A DNA stretch of 64,000 bases from Cryobacterium sp. MP_M3. Lineage in GTDB: Bacteria; Actinomycetota; Actinomycetes; Actinomycetales; Microbacteriaceae. Below are positions 58,138 through 64,000 of this stretch, piece by piece. The notes below the pieces were generated by a model. That model did not search any database, was not told where the DNA came from, and saw only the letters and a program-made list of their open reading frames with translations. The stretch covers positions 124,001-188,000 of the forward strand of contig NZ_JADOVI010000001.1 in the NCBI RefSeq assembly GCF_015752155.1, in the 5' to 3' direction. Positions within the stretch are counted from its first letter, which is position 1; the number at the start of each line of letters is the position of its first letter. Made by a program: the position numbers and the translations under genes.

Positions 58138-59226
58138 GTGACATCGATGTCAGAAGCTGACGCACTCCCCGCCGTTCCGGCGGCGACAGTCGGCGGCGTG
58201 CCCGGCGGGCAACGCACCCGCCCGACCATGCGCCATGTCGCAGTCCTCGCGGGGGTCGGCGTGAAGACGGTGTCCCGGGTGATCAACGGCGAGCCGAACG
58301 TCTCAGCGGCCACCATCGCCAAGGTCCGTGCCGCGGCGGAGAGCCTCAGCTTCCACCCTGACCTGCACGCCGGCAACCTCCGGCGGGCCGACGGCCGCAC
58401 CCGCACCCTGGGGCTCCTCGTCGGCAGTGTCGGCAACCCCTTCTCCGGGGCGGTGCACCGCGCCGTGGAGGATGCCGCCCGTGAGCGCGGCATCGCGGTC
58501 TTCGCCTCCAGCCTCGACGACGATCCCGACCGGGAGGAAGCGGCCGTCACGGCGTTCCTGCGCCGCCGGGTCGACGGGCTCATCCTCACCACCGTGTCGA
58601 AGAGCCAGGCCTACCTGCTGCCCGAGCAGCGCCGGGGCACCCCGCTGGTCTTCGTCGACCGCGAACCGGCCGGGATCGAAGCGGATGTCGTGGCGAGCGA
58701 CAACGCAGCCGGCGCGGCAGCGGGCACCCGCCACCTGCTCGCGCACGGGCACCGCCGGATCGCGTTCCTCGGCGACCGCACCGACATCCAGACCGCCGCC
58801 GAACGCCGCCGCGGCTTCCTCGAGGAACTGGGGCGTGCGGGCGTGCCGACCGGGGGAGTGCCGATCATCGCCGGCCTGCACGACGAAGAGGCGGCCGAGC
58901 GCGCGATCACCGCGCTCCTGACCGGCGCCCGGCCGCCGACGGCGATCTTCAGCAGCCAGAACCTCGTCACCATCGGCGCCATCCGGGCCCTTCGCGCCCT
59001 GGGACTGCATCGCACGGTCGCGCTGGTCGGCTTCGACGATGTGCCGCTCGCCGACCTGCTCGACCCGGGGATCACCGTCGTCGCCCAGGACCCCCAGGGA
59101 ATCGGCCGGCTGGCCGCAGAACGTGTTTTCGCACGGCTCGATGGTGACCGCGCCATCGGGAAGACCTACATTGTTCCAACCGAGCTGATTGCTCGCGGAT
59201 CAGGGGAGATAAGACCGAATGACTGA
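58138..59226 (+). CDS. LacI-family repressor of the fructose-type operon
   Basis: The 362-residue protein has a 30-residue N-terminal extension, the helix-turn-helix MRHVAVLAGVGVKTVSRVIN (residues 31-50) and a ligand domain with GLLVGSVGNPFSGAV and LVGFDDVPLADLL. The GTG at 58138 follows TGGAG by eight bases; an ATG three codons later is an alternative. A perfect operator palindrome covers the GTG, so it probably represses itself and the divergent frcB operon. A PfkB kinase gene overlaps its end. Confidence 0.9.
   Translation: MTSMSEADALPAVPAATVGGVPGGQRTRPTMRHVAVLAGVGVKTVSRVINGEPNVSAATIAKVRAAAESLSFHPDLHAGNLRRADGRTRTLGLLVGSVGNPFSGAVHRAVEDAARERGIAVFASSLDDDPDREEAAVTAFLRRRVDGLILTTVSKSQAYLLPEQRRGTPLVFVDREPAGIEADVVASDNAAGAAAGTRHLLAHGHRRIAFLGDRTDIQTAAERRRGFLEELGRAGVPTGGVPIIAGLHDEEAAERAITALLTGARPPTAIFSSQNLVTIGAIRALRALGLHRTVALVGFDDVPLADLLDPGITVVAQDPQGIGRLAAERVFARLDGDRAIGKTYIVPTELIARGSGEIRPND
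58139..58152. promoter_or_regulatory. LacI-type operator over the repressor start codon
   Basis: TGACATCGATGTCA is a perfect 14-bp palindrome that includes the last two bases of the GTG start codon. Confidence 0.85.
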
Positions 59227-60115
59227 ATCCAACCGCGTCGTCGTCGTCGGCGACGCCCTCATCGACGAACTCCGCGACGCCGAGTCCCTGCGCGAATTCC
59301 CGGGTGGCGCGGCCCTGAACGTGGCCGTCGGCCTCGCCGTGCTCGGCATTCCGACGACGCTCATCGCCATGGTCGGCGACGACTCGGACGGGGCGGTGCT
59401 GCGGGACTTCCTCGCCGCCCACGACGTCACACTGATCGCGACACTCGGCCCGCACGGCAGCTCCCGCGCCACCTCCGACCGCACCGACGGCGAGCCGCGC
59501 TACGCGTTCAACGAGGCCGCGAAGAAGCGCCGGATCGAGTTCGGGCCCGCGGAACACGCAGCCCTCGACGCCGCCCGCCTCGTCGTCGTCAGCTGCTTCC
59601 CGTTCGACGACACGGCCCAGACGGATGCCTTCCTCGACGCCGTCGCCGACCCGGAGCACCGCCTCGTGATCGACCCGAACCCGCGCGCCGGCATGCTCGC
59701 CGACCGCGAGGCGTTCGTGCGCAACTTCGAGCGCGCCGCCGCCCGCAGCCTGCTGACCAAGGTCGGCGACGAAGACGCCGAGCTGCTCTACGGCAGCACC
59801 CTGGCCGAGTTGCGGGCCCGGCTCGTGGCCGCCGGAACCCACCACGTGCTGGCGACCGCCGGCCGCGACGGGGCGACGATCGAGACCGACGACGGCCTGC
59901 TCGTGAGCGAGCCGATCACCCCGCTGCCCGGCGCGGTCGTCGACACGATGGGCGGCGGCGACGCGACCCTCGCCTCCAGCGTGCAGACGTTCCTGACCAG
60001 GGGCGTGCCGACGGATGCCGCGGGCTGGCAGCGCCTGCTGGCCGACGCCATGCGCATCGCGGCCGCCACCTGCCGCGAGGAGGGCGCCCTGCTGCGGGTG
60101 CCGCCCGTCGACTGA
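59219..60115 (+). CDS. PfkB-family carbohydrate kinase (probable fructokinase)
   Basis: The 298-residue kinase has the N-terminal pattern VVVVGDALIDELRD, GGAALNVAVGLAVLG and the C-terminal catalytic segment DTMGGGDAT, with the catalytic Asp248. Most family members have GAGD in the anion hole; here it is GGGD. It overlaps the repressor gene by eight bases, so sugar taken up by the FrcBCA-like system is probably phosphorylated by it. Confidence 0.88.
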   Translation: MTESNRVVVVGDALIDELRDAESLREFPGGAALNVAVGLAVLGIPTTLIAMVGDDSDGAVLRDFLAAHDVTLIATLGPHGSSRATSDRTDGEPRYAFNEAAKKRRIEFGPAEHAALDAARLVVVSCFPFDDTAQTDAFLDAVADPEHRLVIDPNPRAGMLADREAFVRNFERAAARSLLTKVGDEDAELLYGSTLAELRARLVAAGTHHVLATAGRDGATIETDDGLLVSEPITPLPGAVVDTMGGGDATLASSVQTFLTRGVPTDAAGWQRLLADAMRIAAATCREEGALLRVPPVD

Positions 60116-60143
60116 CGGGATCAGGCAGCCGGGACCGCCGGGG

Positions 60144-60959
60144 TCAGCCGGCGGCGAGCGGCTTGACGGCCCGCACGATTGCGCCGTGCATGCCCGGGGC
60201 GACTTCGTGGGTGAGGCTGACGCTCACCTGCTCGAAGCCGGCCAGGCCGAGTTCGTTCGTGTATTCCTCCACCGAGAGTGCGCCGGCGATGCAGCCGACG
60301 TGCGAGCCGCGGGCGGCGCGGTCCGCCGGGCTGAGCTGGTTCTCGGCCACGACGTCGGACACGCCGACCCGGCCGCCCGGGACGAGTACCCGGAACATTT
60401 CCCGCAGCACCGCCGGCTTGTCGGTGGACAGGTTGATCACGCAATTGGAGATCACGACGTCGATGCTCTCCCCGGGCAGCGGAAGGTTCTCGATGGTGCC
60501 CTTCCGGAACTCGACGTTCTCGGCGTGGGCGGCCGCGGCGTTGGCCCGGGCCAGGTCGAGCATCTCGTCGGTCATGTCGACGCCGTAGGCGAAGCCGGTC
60601 GGGCCCACCCGGCGAGCGGAGAGCAGCACGTCGATTCCGCCGCCGGAGCCGAGGTCGAGCACGCTCTCCCCGGTGCGGAGGTCGGCGACCGCCGTGGGGT
60701 TGCCGCAGCCGAGGCTGGCGAGCACCGCCGCCTCGGGGAGACCACCGGTCGAGTCGGGGTCGTAGAGGGCGGCGCCGAAGACGAGGCTCTCGTCGACGAA
60801 CGCCGGCCCGCAGCAGTCGGCTGCGGCATCCGCCGCGTCGCCGGGTCCGCAGCAGGCGGTGGATGCGGCCGGGCCCCTGTCCCGCAGGGTCACGGCGAGG
60901 GCCGCGCCGGCATAGCGGGCGCGAACTGCCTCGCGTACGGTGTCGGTGTCCTCGGTCAT
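60144..60959 (-). CDS. arsM: Arsenite S-adenosylmethionine methyltransferase
   Basis: The 271-residue enzyme methylates As(III) for detoxification. The SAM site [14 protein letters not shown] is present. The three arsenic-binding Cys expected from ArsM structures are at Cys85 (SLGCGNP), Cys173 (SNCVINLS) and Cys223 (HVGCIAG). The N-terminus adds two Cys pairs, ACCGPG (36-37) and CCGP (49-50). An ArsR-type inverted repeat lies 50 bases upstream, but no arsR gene is adjacent. It is convergent with the PfkB gene. Confidence 0.94.
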   Translation of the reverse strand: MTEDTDTVREAVRARYAGAALAVTLRDRGPAASTACCGPGDAADAAADCCGPAFVDESLVFGAALYDPDSTGGLPEAAVLASLGCGNPTAVADLRTGESVLDLGSGGGIDVLLSARRVGPTGFAYGVDMTDEMLDLARANAAAAHAENVEFRKGTIENLPLPGESIDVVISNCVINLSTDKPAVLREMFRVLVPGGRVGVSDVVAENQLSPADRAARGSHVGCIAGALSVEEYTNELGLAGFEQVSVSLTHEVAPGMHGAIVRAVKPLAAG

Positions 60960-61008
60960 GATGGTTCTCCCTCGGGTATTGACCGTCGTCGATGCAATCC
61001 TTCACTAA

Positions 61009-61028
61009 ATATTGATGAACGTCAATAT
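61009..61028. promoter_or_regulatory. ArsR-type operator upstream of arsM
   Basis: ATATTGA and TCAATAT form a perfect 7-bp inverted repeat with a TGAACG spacer, the pattern bound by ArsR/SmtB repressors, in an AT-rich island. Confidence 0.75.
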
Positions 61029-61081
61029 ACCGGTGAGATCGCCGGTGCGATGGCGTCGCCCGGATCGGGCGGCACACCGGC

Positions 61082-61831
61082 TCAGGCGTCGACGAGTTCG
61101 AGGGTGGGACGTTTCGGCGGCCGTCCGTCGCCGGAGGAGCGGCCGGTGAGCCGGCGCCCGATCCACGGCAGCACGTACTCGCGGTAGTACGCGGCGGTGC
61201 CCTGCACCCGGTCGGCGGCGGACGCCTCGACCTCGGCCCAGTCAACGGGCACCGGCACGCCGAGCGCGTCGAGCACGTTGGAGGCGACCCGGGTGTGCCC
61301 GAGGGCGTTCAGGTGCAGCTTGTCGATCGACCAGAACCGCGCCTCGGCGAGGTGCGCGTCGGCCCAGTTGTCGACCAGGGTGACCCCCGGGCGCACGAAG
61401 GCGTCCCGGGCGGCCTCGGCGAGCCGGTCGCCGCGGCGCTGCATCACCGCGCCCATCGGCAGGTGGCGGGACGGGTTGCCGCCGCTGAGCACGAGCACGT
61501 GGGCGCCGCTGTCGAGACCGCGCTCGACGACCTGGCCCATCAGGTCGATGACGTAGCCGATCTCGACCCGGGGCCGCATCAGGTCGTTGCCGCCGCCGCA
61601 GATCGAGAGCAGGTCGGGAGCCTGGCCGATGGCCGGTTCGAGCTGCTCGGCGACGATCGGCCCGAGCAGGCGCCCCCGCACGGCGAGGTTCGCGTAGGAG
61701 ACCGGGGTGTCGGAGGCCGCGGCGAGGCCGAGCGCGACCAGGTCGGCCCAGCCGCGCAGCCTGCCGCCCGGCAGCTCGTCGCCGACGCCCTCGGTGAAAC
61801 TGTCGCCGATGGCGACGTAACGCTGGAACAT
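61082..61831 (-). CDS. SGNH/GDSL hydrolase
   Basis: The 249-residue esterase/lipase-like protein has the four SGNH blocks: AIGDSFTEG (Ser), NLAVRG (Gly), GGGND (Asn) and the Asp-His pair in IDKLHLNALGH. No signal peptide is visible. The substrate is unknown. GAGGGG precedes the ATG. It lies 54 bases upstream of the arsM operator on the same strand. Confidence 0.93.
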   Translation of the reverse strand: MFQRYVAIGDSFTEGVGDELPGGRLRGWADLVALGLAAASDTPVSYANLAVRGRLLGPIVAEQLEPAIGQAPDLLSICGGGNDLMRPRVEIGYVIDLMGQVVERGLDSGAHVLVLSGGNPSRHLPMGAVMQRRGDRLAEAARDAFVRPGVTLVDNWADAHLAEARFWSIDKLHLNALGHTRVASNVLDALGVPVPVDWAEVEASAADRVQGTAAYYREYVLPWIGRRLTGRSSGDGRPPKRPTLELVDA

Positions 61832-61885
61832 CAGGATCCCCTCACCCTGCGAAAGCCGTGTGGCGATATCCGCCGAGAGGCGATG

Positions 61886-62497
61886 CTACTCGCTCTCGTC
61901 GTGCGTGTGCCGGGTGCCGTGGGTCTGCTCCACGCCCTGGCTCGGGTCCTTCGGCAGGTTCCAGCGGCCGGTGAGCACGTCCCTGGCCTGCTGGGCGGCG
62001 CGGCGCACCTCTTTGTCGGGGTCGCGCAGGCGCTGCACGATCGTGGCGAGGTGGTCGGCGGTCCCCTGCGCGGCGAGGGCGTGCAGGGCGGCGGCGCGCA
62101 CCCGGGGCACCTCGTCGGTGGTGAGGCGCACGAGCTTGGGGGCAACCTCGAGGCCCCGCAGCATGATCACCCGCGCGCACATCTCGCGCACCCGCCAGGC
62201 CTGGTTGTTCAGGCCGACCACGACGTAGGGCGCTGCGGCCTCGCTCCAGACGTAGAGCAGGGCGCGGGCGCCCCACAGCTCGGGCCAGTACAGGGCGGGG
62301 GCGCCGTCGAGGATGCCCAGCGCGTGGCGGCCGCCGGCGTAGAGCAGGAAGTCCTTGCCGGCGTTCTTGGCGCGGAGGAGAGCGATGGAGTTGTCGATCA
62401 CCGCTTGTTCGCCATAGTGCTCCACGGCGGCGTGGATGCGCTCGGCCGTCGGGAGGTCGATGGGAAGGTCGGGGTGGGGATCTAATTTGTTATGCAT
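61886..62497 (-). CDS. HEAT-repeat protein
   Basis: The 203-residue protein has an N-terminal part of unknown fold (DLPTAERIHAAVEHYGEQAV) and three HEAT-like helical repeats, for example AWRVREMCARVIMLRGLEVA, EVPRVRAAALHALAAQG and DKEVRRAAQQARDVL. It is likely a protein-binding scaffold. A TAGTTT box lies ten bases before the ATG. The SGNH gene follows 54 bases downstream. Confidence 0.85.
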   Translation of the reverse strand: MHNKLDPHPDLPIDLPTAERIHAAVEHYGEQAVIDNSIALLRAKNAGKDFLLYAGGRHALGILDGAPALYWPELWGARALLYVWSEAAAPYVVVGLNNQAWRVREMCARVIMLRGLEVAPKLVRLTTDEVPRVRAAALHALAAQGTADHLATIVQRLRDPDKEVRRAAQQARDVLTGRWNLPKDPSQGVEQTHGTRHTHDESE

Positions 62498-62534
62498 GGC
62501 ACTGCCAAAACTAGCAAGCGCGCGCGGTGCAGGC

Positions 62535-62563
62535 CAATGCCGGATGCCGGCGGCCGGGCAGGC
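62535..62563. repeat. Half copy of the 41-kb palindrome
   Basis: CAATGCCGGATGCCGGCGG and the following CCGGGCAGGC resemble the left half of repeat copy 1 (40716-40740). The right half is not seen. Confidence 0.45.
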
Positions 62564-62569
62564 TGCGGC

Positions 62570-63034
62570 TCAGCGGGCGGCGTCGTCGGCCGGGAACGAC
62601 CGCTCGAACCCGGTTGCCCGGTCGTAGATGCCGTAGTTGCCGATCTCCCGATAGCCGAGGCGGCGGTAGAGGGCCAGCGCCTCGGGTTGGGCGTACCCGG
62701 TCTCCAGCCGCACGTGCCGGTAGCCGAGTTCGCGGGCCAGCTCCTCGAGGGCGGCGAGCACGGTCGACGCGTGGCCGGCCCGGCGATAGGTCGGGTTGGT
62801 CCACATCCGCTTGACCTCGCAGGTGGCATCGTCGAGACGACGGATGCCGCCGCCCGCCACGGTGTTGTCGCCGTCGAGCAGCACGATGAAGCCGCCCTGC
62901 GGCGGGTCGAAGGCATCCGCCTCCACGTCGTGCACCGAATCGCCGTCGCCGTAGCGTTCCTCGTACTCGCGGCGGAGGTCGGCGAGGAGAGGGGCGACTT
63001 CGGGGTCGGCCAGGCGTACGCGGGCGAGTTTCAC
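62570..63034 (-). CDS. GNAT family N-acetyltransferase
   Basis: The 154-residue protein has the acetyl-CoA site NPTYRRAGHASTVL (a variant of RxxGxG/A, with Arg-Ala-Gly-His-Ala), preceded by VAGGGIRRLDDATCEVKRMW, cited as CEVKRMW, and ends with LALYRRLGYREIGNY. The substrate is unknown. I used the GTG at 63032-63034, after AGAGGT; the open frame upstream runs across the divergent dehydratase gene and is not coding. Confidence 0.87.
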   Translation of the reverse strand: MKLARVRLADPEVAPLLADLRREYEERYGDGDSVHDVEADAFDPPQGGFIVLLDGDNTVAGGGIRRLDDATCEVKRMWTNPTYRRAGHASTVLAALEELARELGYRHVRLETGYAQPEALALYRRLGYREIGNYGIYDRATGFERSFPADDAAR

Positions 63035-63103
63035 ACCTCTCAGTCTGCCCGATTCAGGCTGCCCGATCGGCCCGCTTCCCGGCGCGACCGGTAAACTCCT
63101 CCT

Positions 63104-63550
63104 GTGTCTGTCAACCCCGAACTGCAGGGCCGGGTCTTCCCGCCGGTCGCCCCCTATCTCGTCGGCCGGGAGAAGGTGCGCGAGTTCTCCCGCGCCGTCT
63201 TCGCGACCAACCCGATCAACCACGACCCGGAGGCCGCGCGCAGAGCGGGCTACGCCGACGTCGTCGCCCCGCCCACCTTCGCGGTGGTCGTGCAGGAAGC
63301 GACCCTGGCGCAGCTCTTGGCCGAACCGGATGCGGGCATCGACTTCAGCCGCGTCGTCCACGGCGACCAGCGGTTCAGCTTCAGTCGCCCGATCGTCGCC
63401 GGTGATGAGTTGACGGCGACCCTGACCGTGGCGAGCGTGAAGAGCCTCGGCGGCCACTCGATGGTCACGGCCGAGTCCCGCGTCGTCGACGCGGCCGGCG
63501 CCCACGTCGTGACCGCGACCTCCACCCTTGTCGTCAGGGGAGACGAATGA
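63104..63550 (+). CDS. FAS1-like (MaoC N-type) dehydratase subunit, HadA-like
   Basis: The 148-residue hot-dog protein resembles the MaoC_dehydrat_N family: PYLVGREKVREFSRAVFATNP, cited as VREFSRAVFATNP, VAPPTFAVVV and HGDQRFSFSRPIVAGDEL. It lacks the catalytic Asp-His pair, which the partner subunit provides. Such pairs dehydrate 3-hydroxyacyl thioesters. TAAACT ends six bases before the GTG (leaderless). Its stop overlaps the partner start as ATGA. Confidence 0.9.
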   Translation: MSVNPELQGRVFPPVAPYLVGREKVREFSRAVFATNPINHDPEAARRAGYADVVAPPTFAVVVQEATLAQLLAEPDAGIDFSRVVHGDQRFSFSRPIVAGDELTATLTVASVKSLGGHSMVTAESRVVDAAGAHVVTATSTLVVRGDE

Positions 63551-64000
63551 GCATCGAAAGCACCACGCCCCGCCTCGACGACCTGGTCGTCGGCGCCGTC
63601 GTCGCCGAAGCCGGCTTCCCGCTGACCCGCGACTCCCTCGTGCGCTACGCCGGGGCATCCGGGGACTTCAACCCCATCCACTACCGCGACGACGTGGCGG
63701 TCTCGGTGGGGCTGCCCGGCGTGCTCGCGCACGGCATGCTCACGATGGGCCTCGCCGTGCAGCCGGTCGTCGACTGGGCCGGCGACCCGGGCCGCATCGT
63801 CGACTACCAGGTGCGCTTCACCCGACCGGTGCTCGTCGACCCGGCCGCCGGCGCCGTCGTGACGGTCGTCGCCAAGGTCGGCGCGATCGACGCGGACGCC
63901 GGCATCGCCCGGATCGACCTCACCGTCTCGTTCAACGAGGTGACCGTGCTCGGCAAGGCGCAGGTGCGCGTCCGCCTGGCCGACTCACCGCTCAGCGATG
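63547..64000 (+). CDS. MaoC-like hydratase subunit, HadB-like (cut by window edge)
   Basis: The 151 residues visible before the edge contain the hydratase 2 motif YAGASGDFNPIHYRD with the catalytic Asp and His, followed by GVLAHGMLTMGL. It forms a heterodimer with the upstream subunit and carries the active site. The ATG overlaps the upstream stop. No stop codon is reached, but most of the family length is present. Confidence 0.9.
   Translation, partial: MSIESTTPRLDDLVVGAVVAEAGFPLTRDSLVRYAGASGDFNPIHYRDDVAVSVGLPGVLAHGMLTMGLAVQPVVDWAGDPGRIVDYQVRFTRPVLVDPAAGAVVTVVAKVGAIDADAGIARIDLTVSFNEVTVLGKAQVRVRLADSPLSD

Noticed and set aside
49195..63100. Integrase or attachment-site repeat marking an island
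   Set aside because: No integrase gene is present and I could not see a second copy of the tRNA-Met 3' end, so the island idea rests on gene order only.

Overview
The window is GC-rich chromosomal DNA from an actinobacterium, most likely a member of the Microbacteriaceae (Cryobacterium/Leifsonia-like). The signs are a BldC-type regulator, the tiny ribosomal protein bS22, a complete menaquinone pathway, an archaeal-type aspartyl-tRNA synthetase, many GTG starts, and a strong habit of leaderless promoters in which a TANNNT box ends six bases before the start codon. No CRISPR array, prophage, insertion sequence or rRNA is visible.

Layout. 1-5 kb: an esterase fragment, a flavodoxin-type reductase, a DHA2 exporter, tRNA-Arg(ACG), a DUF427 protein, a 56-residue zinc-ribbon protein, a DUF1918 protein and a MarR regulator. 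5-16 kb: a receiver-less OmpR-type DNA-binding protein behind a leaderless Cys-rich micro-ORF, upp, tadA, a glutamine amidotransferase, a cation exporter, proC, a Ktr/Trk potassium system, ArsR, BldC, bS22, a HAD hydrolase, a glutaredoxin and aspS. 16-35 kb: a respiratory block with cytochrome c maturation genes (resA, ccdA, resB, ccsB) followed by menaquinone genes (menC, menB, menE, menA, menD, menF, menG and a polyprenyl diphosphate synthase), plus a group 2 sigma factor with a coupled 45-residue ORF, a PPK2 kinase and a ferredoxin-NADP reductase. 35-41 kb: YajQ, a LacI regulator, tRNA-Tyr, an inositol monophosphatase-family enzyme, an M23 peptidase, a small (p)ppGpp synthetase, and a decayed AbiEi/DUF559-like gene next to two copies of a palindromic repeat.

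41-49 kb is a maltose/maltodextrin utilisation cluster: an alpha-glucosidase divergent from a binding protein, two permeases and a neopullulanase-type GH13 enzyme. LacI-type operators lie in the divergent promoter. The ATPase is not encoded here. tRNA-Thr and tRNA-Met follow. 49-63 kb looks accessory: an intact GGDEF-EAL protein, an ornithine cyclodeaminase homologue, a TetR/SDR pair sharing duplicated operators, a fructose-type ABC operon divergent from its LacI regulator and a PfkB kinase, arsM, an SGNH hydrolase, a HEAT-repeat protein and a GNAT enzyme. The window ends in a pair of MaoC-type dehydratase genes, the second cut by the edge.

No single new large system stands out. The best leads are small: the leaderless Cys-rich leader ORF (5959-6060), the 45-residue ORF coupled to the sigma factor (23673-23810), the LsrG-like protein inside the fructose operon, the palindromic repeat family near 41 kb, and the window-wide leaderless promoter grammar.
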